From JAKFWF01 sp963732635 (GTDB lineage Bacteria > Pseudomonadota > Alphaproteobacteria > Rhizobiales > Hyphomicrobiaceae): a stretch of DNA of 64,000 bases. Of the stretch, positions 27,510 through 36,460 are shown piece by piece (position 1 is the stretch's first letter; each line of letters begins with the position of its first letter). Location: the NCBI GenBank assembly GCA_963732635.1, contig CAVTAL010000007.1:1-64000 (forward strand), read 5' to 3'. Both the position numbers and the translations under genes were made by a program. A model generated the notes under the pieces. The model was not told the origin of the DNA, made no database searches, and worked only from the letters and a program-made list of their open reading frames with translations.

Positions 27510-27918
27510 GTCGCAGGGCAAACCCACGAATATCAAATCGGTGGATGCGGCGTTGGTACTCGCCGCCTGCGGGGTGTCGCTGTTGCGAGCCAAGCGTTTG
27601 ATCGAAGCCGTGGTCGAGGCCGGCGAGGCCTTCGTGCATTTGCCGATCGTCGGTTCGGTAGAGGCAGTTGCCGAGGAATTGCGGCGCGCCGGGATTTCCC
27701 CGGCACGTCTCGGTCATGGCAGCGTCGATGTGAAGGCGATGCGGTCGAAGTTCGGTTTCACGCAAGAGCAGTTCGCCTTGCGGTTCGGGCTCGATGTCGA
27801 TGCGGTGCGCAATTGGGAGCAGGGCCGCTGCCTGCCCGACAAGTCGAGTGCCGCATATTTACGGGCGATCGCGGCGGATCCGGACACGGTTGCCAAAGCG
27901 CAGGAAGCGGCAATCTAG
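27415..27918 (+). CDS. XRE-family helix-turn-helix protein
   Basis: 167 residues. The C-terminal part (about residues 105-160) is a helix-turn-helix of the XRE type: SVDVKAMRSKFGFTQEQFAL, RFGLDVDAVRNWEQGRCLPD and SSAAYLRAIA. The N-terminal 100 residues (LERLGPVRGVD-like start, DAALVLAACGVSLLRAKRLIEAVVE) form a separate helical domain common to this rhizobial-type regulator family. It starts inside the preceding gene. Likely a DNA-binding regulator of its own operon. Confidence 0.85.
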   Translation: MRSKLKERFERLGPVRGVDRAHSGSSVDLALRSQGKPTNIKSVDAALVLAACGVSLLRAKRLIEAVVEAGEAFVHLPIVGSVEAVAEELRRAGISPARLGHGSVDVKAMRSKFGFTQEQFALRFGLDVDAVRNWEQGRCLPDKSSAAYLRAIAADPDTVAKAQEAAI

Positions 27919-27920
27919 GG

Positions 27921-28715
27921 TCACTTTCCCTTGAAGTCCGGCTTGCGCTTTTCGTTGAAGGACAGGATGCCTTCGCGGCGGTCCTCGGTGCCGACCGTGC
28001 GGTTGTAAGCCTCGATCTCGAAGGAATAGCCGTTCGAGCGGTCGATATCGGTCGCCTTGTCCATCGAGCGTTTGGCTTGCCGCACCGCGATCGGCGCGTT
28101 GCCGGCAATGCGCGTGGCGGTGGCGATGGTGGCGGCCATCAGTTCGGCCTGCGGGAACACGCGATTGGCGAGGCCCCAGGCAAGTGCGTCGGCGGCGGTG
28201 AACGGTTGGGCTGACAGGATCGCCTCCTTGGCGCGGCGCACGCCGATCGCGCGCGGCATGTTCTGCGTACCCATGGCGCCAGGAATAATGCCGAGTGCGA
28301 CTTCGGTCTGGGCGAAGCGGGCGTGGTCGGCCGCATAGATGAAGTCGCAGGCCATGGCGAGTTCGCAGCCGCCAGCGTAGGCGGCGCCGTTGACCGCCGC
28401 GATGATCGGCGGTGGGCAGTCGACCATGGCGCGGATCAACTGCTCGACGATGGCGTGCTGGCGCCGCCAGGTGGCATCGGTCATGCCGTTGCGTTCCTTG
28501 AGATCGGCACCAGCGCAGAATGCGCGTTCGCCGGCGCCGGTCAGAATAAGGCAGCGAGCGGCGTCGGGCTCGATATAGAACTGGGCGAAGCAGTCGCGCA
28601 GTTCCTCCATCATCCGGGTGGTCATCGAATTCATCGCCGCCGGCCGGTTCATGGTGACCATGGTTACATGCGGGGCCGGATTGGTCAGGAGAAGCGTTTC
28701 GAAATCTGTGCGCAT
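27921..28715 (-). CDS. Enoyl-CoA hydratase/isomerase family protein
   Basis: 264 residues, crotonase superfamily. The oxyanion-hole segments are RAFCAGADLKER and AYAGGCELAMACDF. The two positions that hold the catalytic glutamates of true hydratases are both Glu here (GGCELAM and QTEVALGIIPGAMGTQ), consistent with real enoyl-CoA hydratase activity. The ATG at 28715 is chosen; the longer open frame to 28877 overlaps the upstream region of the divergent ligase gene. It is divergent from the acyl-CoA ligase at 28816 with a 100-bp shared promoter region, suggesting one fatty- or aromatic-acid pathway. Confidence 0.92.
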   Translation of the reverse strand: MRTDFETLLLTNPAPHVTMVTMNRPAAMNSMTTRMMEELRDCFAQFYIEPDAARCLILTGAGERAFCAGADLKERNGMTDATWRRQHAIVEQLIRAMVDCPPPIIAAVNGAAYAGGCELAMACDFIYAADHARFAQTEVALGIIPGAMGTQNMPRAIGVRRAKEAILSAQPFTAADALAWGLANRVFPQAELMAATIATATRIAGNAPIAVRQAKRSMDKATDIDRSNGYSFEIEAYNRTVGTEDRREGILSFNEKRKPDFKGK

Positions 28716-28815
28716 GATCGAACCCCGTTCTATGCAGGTCTGCCCTGGATAGAGCCTTGTTGCCGTGCGGACGGGCAGATGGCAAGTTCCGCCGCAAAAC
28801 GACTGGGAACGTCCA

Positions 28816-30339
28816 ATGAACCTGTCACGTACGCTGCAGACCGTGGCGAAGCATATGCCGCAGGCGCCAGCCATCACTTTTGGCGGGCGGCAGCTGACCT
28901 ATGGTGCCTTCGAGCATCAGGCGGCCTGCATCGCCGGTAGCCTGCGCCATCGGCACGGCCTGGAGGCGGGCGATCGCGTTGCCATCGTCATGGAAAATTG
29001 CCTCGAGTATCTGCCCGCGCTCTATGGCATCTGGCGCGCCGGTCTGTGCGCGGTGCCGATGAATGCCAAGCTGCATCCCAAGGAGATCGCCTGGATTTTC
29101 GACAATTCTGGCGCCAAGCTCGCATTCGTGAGCCAGGGCATCGCCGACAAGATGTCGGAACTTGCGGGCCAGGCTTGGCCGAGCGTAATCGTCGCCGGTA
29201 AGCGCGACTGGATGGCGCTGCTGTTTGCCGATCCGATCGTCGATGCCGGCATGGACCCCGACGCGCCGGCCTGGATCTTCTACACCAGTGGCACCACCGG
29301 GCGCCCCAAGGGCGCGACGTTGACGCATCGGCATCTACTGTTCAGTTCGCATGCCTACTATGCCGACGTCGACTTCGTCGATCACCGTGATTGCATGTTG
29401 CACGCGGCGCCGTTGAGCCATGGTTCTGGCATCTATGCACTGGCACACATTGCGCGCGGTTCGCACCAGATCATTTTCCCGTCGTTTGAGCCGGAACAGA
29501 TCCTGAAGGCCTTTGGCGCGCGCCAGAACGTATCGATGTTCGCCGCGCCAACCATGCTTGTGCGGCTGCTTAACCACCCGCAGGCCGGCGGCGATACCGT
29601 GGGGCTCAAGACGATCGCCTACGGCGGCGCGCCGATGTATGTCGCCGATCTGAAGCGCGGCATCGAATTGCTCGGGCCGAAGTTCTTCCAGGTCTACGGC
29701 CAGGGCGAGGCGCCGATGACGATCGCCGGACTCACCAAGGCCATGCACGCCGACACGTCGCATGCCGACTATGAGGCCCGGCTCGGCTCGACCGGCATTG
29801 CCCGCACAGGCGTTGCGTTCAAGATCGTCGACGCCGACGGCCGGGACTTGGCCCCGGGTGAGATCGGCGAAATCGTCACCCGTAGCGACTGCATCATGCA
29901 GGGTTATTGGCATGATCCGGCGGCGACCGCACGCGCGGTAAAGGACGGCTGGCTGTGGACCGGTGATCTTGGCTCGGTTGACGCCGCCGGGTTCCTGACG
30001 CTCAAGGATCGCTCAAAAGACATGATCATTTCCGGCGGGTCGAACATCTATCCGCGCGAGATCGAGGAAGTGTTGCTGACGCATGCGGGTGTCCTCGAAT
30101 GCGCGGTCGCAAGCCGGCCGCATGCCGACTGGGGCGAGGAAGTGATCGCGTACGTCGTGAAGCGGCCAGGCCATGACGTTTCGGAGGCCGAACTCGATCG
30201 GCTCTGCCTCGACAACATTGCTCGTTTCAAGCGGCCGAAAGGCTATCGTTTCGTCGACAGCCTGCCGAAGAATAACTATGGCAAGGTCTTGAAGACTGAT
30301 CTGCGCGATTGGCTGCGGGCCGAGACGCCCGATGCGTGA
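28816..30339 (+). CDS. AMP-dependent acyl-CoA ligase
   Basis: 507 residues of the ANL superfamily: it activates a carboxylic acid with ATP to the acyl adenylate and then to the CoA thioester. Core motifs: ATP-binding P-loop YTSGTTGRPKGA, the QGEAPMT segment, WTGDLGSVDAAG, the hinge DRSKDMIISGGSNIYP, and the C-terminal catalytic Lys in PKNNYGKVLK. The acid substrate cannot be deduced. The ATG at 28816 is the first that gives a family-like N-terminus. It probably heads an operon with otnK-otnC-SDR downstream (28-bp gap). Confidence 0.92.
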   Translation: MNLSRTLQTVAKHMPQAPAITFGGRQLTYGAFEHQAACIAGSLRHRHGLEAGDRVAIVMENCLEYLPALYGIWRAGLCAVPMNAKLHPKEIAWIFDNSGAKLAFVSQGIADKMSELAGQAWPSVIVAGKRDWMALLFADPIVDAGMDPDAPAWIFYTSGTTGRPKGATLTHRHLLFSSHAYYADVDFVDHRDCMLHAAPLSHGSGIYALAHIARGSHQIIFPSFEPEQILKAFGARQNVSMFAAPTMLVRLLNHPQAGGDTVGLKTIAYGGAPMYVADLKRGIELLGPKFFQVYGQGEAPMTIAGLTKAMHADTSHADYEARLGSTGIARTGVAFKIVDADGRDLAPGEIGEIVTRSDCIMQGYWHDPAATARAVKDGWLWTGDLGSVDAAGFLTLKDRSKDMIISGGSNIYPREIEEVLLTHAGVLECAVASRPHADWGEEVIAYVVKRPGHDVSEAELDRLCLDNIARFKRPKGYRFVDSLPKNNYGKVLKTDLRDWLRAETPDA

Positions 30340-30367
30340 CGCTTGGAATTTCTGGATGGAGGCTTGA

Positions 30368-31633
30368 ATGCTGCTCGGATGCATCGCCGACGATCTGACC
30401 GGCGCGACCGATCTGGCGCTAATGCTCACGCGCGCTGGCATGCGCACCGTGCAAGTCATGGGCGTGCCGGGACCGGCTACCGATCTCGATGGATTCGATG
30501 CGGTTGTCGTCGCGCTAAAGTCGCGCACCAATCCGGTTGACGAGGCCGTCGCGTGGTCGCTGGCGTCGGCCGATGCGCTGCTCGCTCGTGGTGCGCGCCA
30601 ACTGTTCTTCAAGTACTGCTCGACCTTCGATTCGACCGACCAGGGCAACATCGGGCCGGTGGCCGAGGCGTTGCTGAACAAGGTCGGTGGGGACATTGCA
30701 CTCGCCAATCCGGCATTCCCAGCCAACAAGCGCACGGTCTACCTCGGCAACCTGTTCGTTGGCGATCTGCCGCTGGCCGAGAGCCCGATGAAGGATCATC
30801 CGCTAACCCCGATGCGGGATTCCAGTCTGGTGCGCGTGCTGCAGCGGCAGACCAAACTGCCGGTTGGGCTGGTGCCATATTCGGTGGTCGATCAGGGCGC
30901 GGCCGCGATCGAGGCGGCGTTCAAGGCTGCTGCTGGTGCCGGCACGCGCTTCGTGATCGTCGACGCCATCCTCGATCGGCATCTCAACGATATCGGTCGC
31001 GCGGCGGCGTCGCACAAGTTGATCACCGGCGGCTCGGGCGTCGCTATGGGGCTGCCACAGAACTTCATTGATCGGGGTTTGATGAAGGCGGCGTCGGGCA
31101 ACCGCAAAATGACTGCGCCTAAGGGCCGCCAACTGATCCTCGCCGGTAGCTGTTCCGAAGCCACGCGCGGCCAGGTGAAGGCGGCGATCGCCGCCGGCAT
31201 TCCGGCCTATGAAGTCGATGCGCGCGCCATCGCCGCAAGGAAGCTCGGTGCCGTCGAACTGATCGCCTGGGCCAAGCAACAGCCGGCATCTGGCCCGGTG
31301 TTGATCTATTCAAGCGCCGAGCCGGCGACCGTCACCGCCATCCAGAAGGAGTTCGGTCGCGAGGCGTCCGGCGCAATGGTCGAGAAGGTGCTGGCTGAAA
31401 CCGCAAAAGCACTGTGTGCCGACGGCTTCACTCGGCTCATCGTCGCCGGTGGTGAGACGTCCGGTGCGGTCGTCGGTGCGCTCGGCGTCACCGCGATTGA
31501 GATCGGTCCGGAGATCGCACCCGGTGTGCCGTGGACGCTCTCCCGCGACGGCGATCCATTGGCGCTGGCCTTGAAGTCCGGCAACTTCGGTGGGCCCGAC
31601 TTCTTCCTGTCGGCTTGGAATCATCTGGCATGA
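30368..31633 (+). CDS. otnK: 3-oxo-tetronate kinase-like (DUF1537 four-carbon acid sugar kinase)
   Basis: 421 residues. The N-terminal DUF1537 motif CIADDLTGATDLALML and the C-terminal nucleotide-binding motif VAGGETSGAVVGALG define the four-carbon acid sugar kinase family, which phosphorylates 3-oxo-tetronate or tetronate acids at O4. The ribosome site GGAGG lies just upstream of ATG 30368. Its stop overlaps the start of the aldolase gene (ATGA at 31630-31633). The family contains several isofunctional groups (OtnK, DtnK, LtnK). Pairing with an OtnC-type aldolase favours OtnK. Confidence 0.88.
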   Translation: MLLGCIADDLTGATDLALMLTRAGMRTVQVMGVPGPATDLDGFDAVVVALKSRTNPVDEAVAWSLASADALLARGARQLFFKYCSTFDSTDQGNIGPVAEALLNKVGGDIALANPAFPANKRTVYLGNLFVGDLPLAESPMKDHPLTPMRDSSLVRVLQRQTKLPVGLVPYSVVDQGAAAIEAAFKAAAGAGTRFVIVDAILDRHLNDIGRAAASHKLITGGSGVAMGLPQNFIDRGLMKAASGNRKMTAPKGRQLILAGSCSEATRGQVKAAIAAGIPAYEVDARAIAARKLGAVELIAWAKQQPASGPVLIYSSAEPATVTAIQKEFGREASGAMVEKVLAETAKALCADGFTRLIVAGGETSGAVVGALGVTAIEIGPEIAPGVPWTLSRDGDPLALALKSGNFGGPDFFLSAWNHLA

Positions 31634-32268
31634 GCGCGCACGCGAAAATCCGCGATCAGATCGTGGCGACGGGTGCCTCGCTGTTCAATCGCGGCCTGAC
31701 GCACGGCTCGACCGGCAACATCTCGGTCAAGCTCGACGACGGCGGCTGGTTGATGACGCCGACCGGCTCGTCACTGGGCACGCTCGATCCGGCGCGGCTC
31801 TCGCGTCTCGATCGCCAAGGCAAACTGATCGACGGCGATGCCGCCACCAAGGAAGCGTTCCTGCACACCACCATGTATGCGGCGCGGCCAAAGGCCGGCG
31901 CGGTCGTGCATCTGCATTCGACGCATTCGGTGGCTGTCAGCTGCATCCATGGGCTGGATCATCACGATTGCCTTCCCGCCATCACCGCCTATTACGCGAT
32001 GCGCATCGGCACGCTGCCGCTGGTGCCATACTTTCCGCCGGGCGATGCGGCGCTCGCCGATGCGGTGGGGCAGCTCGCCGGCCGCCACCACGCGGTGCTG
32101 CTCGCCAATCATGGTCCGGTGGTTGCTGGCTCGTCGCTCTCAGCCGCGACCGACGCCATCGAGGAACTCGAAGAGACCGCGAAGCTATTCCTGATGCTGC
32201 GCCGCGAACAGCTTCGCCCGCTGGATGCTGCTCAGGTCGCCGAGATCCGCCAACGCTTTCCAACTTGA
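31630..32268 (+). CDS. otnC: Class II aldolase, 3-oxo-tetronate 4-phosphate decarboxylase-like
   Basis: 212 residues of the class II aldolase/adducin family. The zinc-site histidines are visible in VVHLHSTHSV and in AVLLANHGPVV; the N-terminal THGSTGNIS holds the phosphate site. In the known pathway the product of OtnK is decarboxylated to dihydroxyacetone phosphate. The start overlaps otnK by 4 bp, and the SDR gene follows after 32 bp with a strong ribosome site. Confidence 0.9.
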   Translation: MSAHAKIRDQIVATGASLFNRGLTHGSTGNISVKLDDGGWLMTPTGSSLGTLDPARLSRLDRQGKLIDGDAATKEAFLHTTMYAARPKAGAVVHLHSTHSVAVSCIHGLDHHDCLPAITAYYAMRIGTLPLVPYFPPGDAALADAVGQLAGRHHAVLLANHGPVVAGSSLSAATDAIEELEETAKLFLMLRREQLRPLDAAQVAEIRQRFPT

Positions 32269-32300
32269 ACCTCGAAGAAACGCCAAGGAGCGCCATTTCA

Positions 32301-33048
32301 ATGAACAAGATCGATCTTTCCGGCCGCGTCGCCGTCGTCACTGGCGGGGCGCAGGGCTTTGGCCGTGCCGTCACCGAGCGCTTCGTTGCTTCCGGCGCGA
32401 AAGTTGCGATTTGGGATCGCGATATCACGCTCGCCGAGAAGACCGCAAAGGAGATCGGCGACGCGGTGAAGGTGTTTGCCTGCGACGTGTCGGAACTCGC
32501 CCCGGTGGAGGCCGCCCGTGATGCCACGCTGAAGGCGTTCGGCCAGATCGATATTTTGGTCAATAACGCCGGCATCGCCGGTGCCAACGCGACCACCTGG
32601 GACACCACCGTCGACGAGTGGCGCAAGGTGATGCGCATCAACCTCGATGGCCCATTCATCTGCTCGAAGGTCGTCGCCCCGACGATGATCAAGCAGAAAT
32701 ACGGGCGGATCGTGAACATCGCCTCGATCGCCGGCAAGGAAGGCAATCCCAACGCCGCGCACTATTCGGCGTCGAAGGCCGGCGTGATCGCGCTGACCAA
32801 GTCGATGGGCAAGGAACTCGCGGGTTACGATATCGCCGTCAACGCGGTGACACCGGCTGCTGCCAAAACCGCGATCTTCGATCAGATCACGCAACAGCAC
32901 ATCGATTTCATGCTGTCGAAGATCCCGCGCAACCGCTTCGTACTGGTCGAGGAATTGGCGGCGATGGTGGCGTGGCTTTCGCTCAGCCGACAATTCGTTC
33001 ACCACCGGCGCCGTGTTCGACCTATCCGGCGGTCGCGCGACTTATTGA
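32301..33048 (+). CDS. Short-chain dehydrogenase/reductase, end shifted by one extra base
   Basis: Classical SDR. Rossmann glycine motif TGGAQGFGRAV near residue 14, structural NNAGIAG, catalytic Ser (NIASIAG) and YSASKAG with the active Tyr and Lys. As written the frame goes astray after AAMVAWLS. Dropping one base between 32980 and 32993 restores the standard SDR ending DNSFTTGAVFDLSGGRATY and a stop at 33046-33048. The 748-nt span is one base over a whole number of codons, giving 248 residues. The AAGGAG at 32284-32290 supports ATG 32301. As part of the otnK-otnC unit it may oxidise the tetronate or a related sugar acid, but the substrate is inferred only from context. Confidence 0.88.
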
Positions 33049-33051
33049 TTG

Positions 33052-33298
33052 TCGCATCCGACTCCCCTGCGGGGAGCCGGCCGGATGCGACGGGACATCC
33101 TCGGTGTTCCGCGCGCGGCGGCCGGCTCGCGGAACGCGTGTCGGCGCGCGCCAGCAAGAATCATCGCATCCGACTCCCCTGCGGGGAGCCGGCCGGATGC
33201 GACGGGACATCCTCAGTGTTCCGCGCGCGGCGGCCGGCTCGCGGAACGCGTGTCGGCGCGCGCCAGCAAGAATCATCGCATCCGACTCCTGCGGGGAG
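33052..33298. repeat. 112-bp tandem repeat with nested hairpins (two copies plus a partial third)
   Basis: Two nearly identical units start at 33054 and 33166, differing by one base seen (CTCGGTG versus CTCAGTG). A truncated third begins at 33278. Each unit contains a 9-bp inverted repeat TCGCATCCG/CGGATGCGA enclosing CCCC-TGC-GGGG, and a second 8-bp inverted repeat GTTCCGCG/CGCGGAAC. The array lies between convergent SDR and amidase genes, so it may serve as a bidirectional terminator. It could also be an amplified intergenic palindromic element. Confidence 0.9.
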
Positions 33299-33304
33299 AA
33301 TCCT

Positions 33305-34636
33305 TCAACTCGCCAGCCCATCGACGTGCTCGGCGAGCCACTTCGCGGTGCGCAGCAGGCGGCCGTCATCGCGGCGGGAGCCGACCAACTGGACGCCGAT
33401 CGGCAAGCCGTCGGCCTCCATCAGCGGCACGGTCACGCAGGGCTGACCGAGATAGGTCCACGGCGCGTTGAAGATCGGGTTGCCGGTCGAGACCAGTGTC
33501 TTCGGCGCCGGGCCGGGCGCTGCCGGGGTGAGGATCGCGGTGTAGGCGCCGAGCAGGCTGTCGATGTGTTGGCTAGCTTCCTCGCGCGCGGTGACCGCCT
33601 TGACGTAGTCACCGGCCATGACCTTGCGGCCGAGCTCGATGCGTGCGCGCAAGGTCTGGCTGATGGCATCGCCAGCGGCGTCGGCCAGCGGGCCGTAGTA
33701 GCAAGCGTGCTCGCCGCCCTGGACCGCCGCATGATAGGCGACGACCTCTTCGAGCGAGGTCATGTCATATTCCACGACCTGATCGCCGAGCGCGGCCACC
33801 AGTTCTGCAAGTGCTTCCTTGGCGACGTCGTCGACGAGATGCCACATCGGCGTTTTGACGTAGGCGAACAGAGGCTTCACCGGCGGCTTCTCCGCGGCGG
33901 CGCGGACGAGGTTCGGGCGGCTCCTTGGATAGCTGCCGGCGTCGCGCGGATCGTGTGCCGATAGCGCGTCCGTGATCAACGCCAGATCCTCGACCGAGCG
34001 GCCGTAGACGCCGATGGTGTCGAGGGTGTGCGACTGCATGGTGACGCCGGTGCGCGAGATCAGGCCATACGTCGGTTTCAGCCCATAGATGCCGCAGAAC
34101 GAGGCCGGACGGATCACCGATCCACCGGTCTGAGTGCCGAGTGCGAGCGGGAACATGAAATCGGCGACACCGGCGGCCGAGCCCGATGAAGAACCGCCCG
34201 GCGTGTGGCCGAGGTTGTGTGGATTGCAGGTCGGGCCTGGGAAGTTCGTCGCCATTTCGGTCGTCACCGTCTTGCCGATGATGACGGCACCGGCGTCGCG
34301 CAGCGCGGTAATACAGGCGGCGTCTTCGGCCGGCTGGCGGCCCTTGAAGAATTCGCAGCCGTTCTGGGTCGGCATGTCCTTGGTATCGATGATGTCCTTG
34401 ATGCCGACAGGAATGCCATTGAGCGGGCCGACGCCCTTGCCGGACCGGAAAGCAGCATCGGCCGCGCGCGCCTGGGTCAGCGCATGCTCAGGATCGAGGT
34501 GCGCGAATGCCTTCACTTCAGGCTCGCGGGCGGCGATGCGGTCGAGGCAAGCCTTGACCAGTTGCTCGGAGGTGATTTCGCGGGCCGCCATCAGCTTGGC
34601 TGCGGCGGTGGCGGTCAGGCGGGCAAGATCGGTCAC
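33305..34636 (-). CDS. Amidase (amidase-signature family)
   Basis: 443 residues. Serine hydrolase with the Ser-cisSer-Lys triad: Lys in GIPVGIKDIIDT, the Gly/Ser-rich loop GGSSSGSAAG, and the nucleophile in GTQTGGSVIRPASFCG. It cleaves a carboxamide to acid and ammonia; the substrate is unknown. I chose the GTG at 34636, which has CGGAG 9 nt upstream. The open frame to 34783 has no family-like sequence. It is divergent from matB, so it might feed a carboxylic acid to an acyl-CoA ligase. Confidence 0.9.
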   Translation of the reverse strand: MTDLARLTATAAAKLMAAREITSEQLVKACLDRIAAREPEVKAFAHLDPEHALTQARAADAAFRSGKGVGPLNGIPVGIKDIIDTKDMPTQNGCEFFKGRQPAEDAACITALRDAGAVIIGKTVTTEMATNFPGPTCNPHNLGHTPGGSSSGSAAGVADFMFPLALGTQTGGSVIRPASFCGIYGLKPTYGLISRTGVTMQSHTLDTIGVYGRSVEDLALITDALSAHDPRDAGSYPRSRPNLVRAAAEKPPVKPLFAYVKTPMWHLVDDVAKEALAELVAALGDQVVEYDMTSLEEVVAYHAAVQGGEHACYYGPLADAAGDAISQTLRARIELGRKVMAGDYVKAVTAREEASQHIDSLLGAYTAILTPAAPGPAPKTLVSTGNPIFNAPWTYLGQPCVTVPLMEADGLPIGVQLVGSRRDDGRLLRTAKWLAEHVDGLAS

Positions 34637-34806
34637 GAGGCGGCTCTCCGACGGTTCATTGGAAAGCCGGAACGTCGCCCGAAAGCGTCGGTAACGCAAC
34701 CGTCCTGCGCCGCACGGGTGCCTTGTCACCACGATCGGCGTTTGACGGGGTTTCGCCCGATCCTGTAACCAACGAGGTGACAATCGGGTTCGGGAGCAAG
34801 ATCACC

Positions 34807-36336
34807 ATGGCCACCAATGCCAATCTCTACGCCATCCTGGAGGCGAGCTTCGCCCGCCGACCGACCGCAGTGGCATTCACATTCGAGGGGGCCCGCAACC
34901 TCTCCTATGCCGAACTCGACCAGGATGTGTGCCGCATGGCCAATGCCCTGTCGGCGCGTGGCGTAAAGCCCGGCGACCGCGTCATGGTGCAGGTCGAGAA
35001 ATCCTATCCCAACGTACTGCTCTACCTCGCGACGGTGAAGGCCGGCGCCATCTACAACCCACTCAATACCGCCTACACCGCCGCCGAACTCGACTACTTC
35101 ATCGGCGACGCGCAGCCGAAGTTGCTGGTGGTCGATCCGGGCAAGCTCGCGGCCCTGAAATCGATCGCGGAAAAAGCCGGCGTTGCGCACATCGACACCA
35201 TGGCGGCGGACGGCCGAGGCACACTTGACGATTTCGCCATGGCCCAGGCCAAGACGCACACGACCGCGGTGCTTGCCGCCGACGATCTGGCGGCACTGCT
35301 CTATACGTCCGGCACCACCGGGCGCTCGAAGGGCGCCATGATCACGCACCGCAATCTGTCGTCGAATGCGCTGACATTGGTCGACTACTGGGGCTTCACC
35401 GCCGGAGACGTGCTGTTGCACGCGTTGCCGATCTTCCACGTACATGGCCTGTTCGTCGCGCTCAACACGACATTGCTGGCTGGCGGCCGCGTGATCTGGC
35501 AGCCGAAGTTCGATCTCGCGGCGGTGCTGAAGGCGCTGCCCGAGTCGACCGTGATGATGGGCGTGCCGACGTTCTACACCCGGCTGCTCGGCGACCAATC
35601 GTTCGGCCCCGGCCAGTGCAAGAAGATGCGGCTTTTCATATCTGGATCGGCGCCGTTGCTGGCCGAGACACACGTCGAATTCGAGCAACGCACGGGCATG
35701 AAAATTCTCGAACGCTACGGCATGACCGAGACTGGCATGATTACCTCGAACCCCTACCACAAGGGCGAGCGGCTCGCTGGCACGGTCGGCTATGCGCTGC
35801 CGGAGGTTTCGGTCCGTATCGCCGGCGACGGTGGCGCGATCTTGGCCGCAGGCGAGGTCGGCGTGCTGGAAGTCAAGGGGCCGAACGTGTTCAAGGGCTA
35901 CTGGAACAACCCGGAAAAGACCGCTGAGGAGTTCCGCGCCGACGGCTTCTTCGTCACCGGCGACCTTTCTGTCATGGCGCCAGACGGTCGCGTCAGCATT
36001 GTCGGGCGGGCAAAGGACTTGATCATCACAGGCGGCTTCAACGTCTATCCGAAGGAGATCGAGGACGAACTGAATGCGCTGCCGGGTGTAGCCGAGTTGG
36101 CCGTGATCGGCGTACCTCACGCGGACTTCGGCGAAGGCGTGGTCGCGGTGGTGACCTCGATCGCTGGCGCGACCTTGCAGTCGGAAGCAGAGATCATCGC
36201 CCATCTCGGCGACCGGCTCGCCAAATTCAAGCTGCCGAAGCGCGTCTTCGAGGTGGCCGATCTGCCACGTAACGCGATGGGAAAGGTGCAAAAGGCGGAA
36301 CTGCGCGGCCGCTACGGCCGGACCTTCGCCAAGTAG
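34807..36336 (+). CDS. matB: Malonyl-CoA synthetase-like AMP-dependent ligase
   Basis: 509 residues, ANL superfamily. P-loop YTSGTTGRSKGAMITHRNL, YGMTETGMI, GDLSVMAPDGRVSIVGRAKD, hinge then GGFNVYPKEIE and catalytic Lys in PRNAMGKVQK. The length and the LPIFHVHGLFVALN and RYGMTETGMITSNP segments are like malonyl-CoA/methylmalonyl-CoA synthetase MatB. Assignment to malonate is by similarity. No malonyl-CoA decarboxylase or malonate transporter is in the window. GGAG at 34793-34796 supports the ATG at 34807. Confidence 0.85.
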   Translation: MATNANLYAILEASFARRPTAVAFTFEGARNLSYAELDQDVCRMANALSARGVKPGDRVMVQVEKSYPNVLLYLATVKAGAIYNPLNTAYTAAELDYFIGDAQPKLLVVDPGKLAALKSIAEKAGVAHIDTMAADGRGTLDDFAMAQAKTHTTAVLAADDLAALLYTSGTTGRSKGAMITHRNLSSNALTLVDYWGFTAGDVLLHALPIFHVHGLFVALNTTLLAGGRVIWQPKFDLAAVLKALPESTVMMGVPTFYTRLLGDQSFGPGQCKKMRLFISGSAPLLAETHVEFEQRTGMKILERYGMTETGMITSNPYHKGERLAGTVGYALPEVSVRIAGDGGAILAAGEVGVLEVKGPNVFKGYWNNPEKTAEEFRADGFFVTGDLSVMAPDGRVSIVGRAKDLIITGGFNVYPKEIEDELNALPGVAELAVIGVPHADFGEGVVAVVTSIAGATLQSEAEIIAHLGDRLAKFKLPKRVFEVADLPRNAMGKVQKAELRGRYGRTFAK

Positions 36337-36460
36337 CCCTTGGTCGTAGGTCAAGCCCAAGGAAAGATTGGACTTTTCGCGTGCGCTCTGGCTTTAGTAT
36401 TGCCTGAGGGGACGGCACGGAGTGTGGGTGTGCCGCCCAATAGCAATTGGGCAGTTTACC

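Noticed and set aside
27180..27918. Classical HigBA or RelBE toxin-antitoxin pair
   Set aside because: The first protein shows no RelE/HigB motif and the regulator has an additional N-terminal domain not seen in HigA.
31590..32300. In-frame upstream extension of the SDR through the aldolase gene
   Set aside because: Upstream part is out of frame with the aldolase and Arg-rich; ATG 32301 has a good ribosome site.
33052..33298. CRISPR array
   Set aside because: The units are contiguous 112-bp copies, not short repeats separated by unique spacers, and no cas gene is near.
34726..36360. 544-codon open frame on the minus strand opposite matB
   Set aside because: A clear AMP-ligase with all motifs occupies the plus strand; the reverse frame has no family resemblance and is a high-GC shadow.
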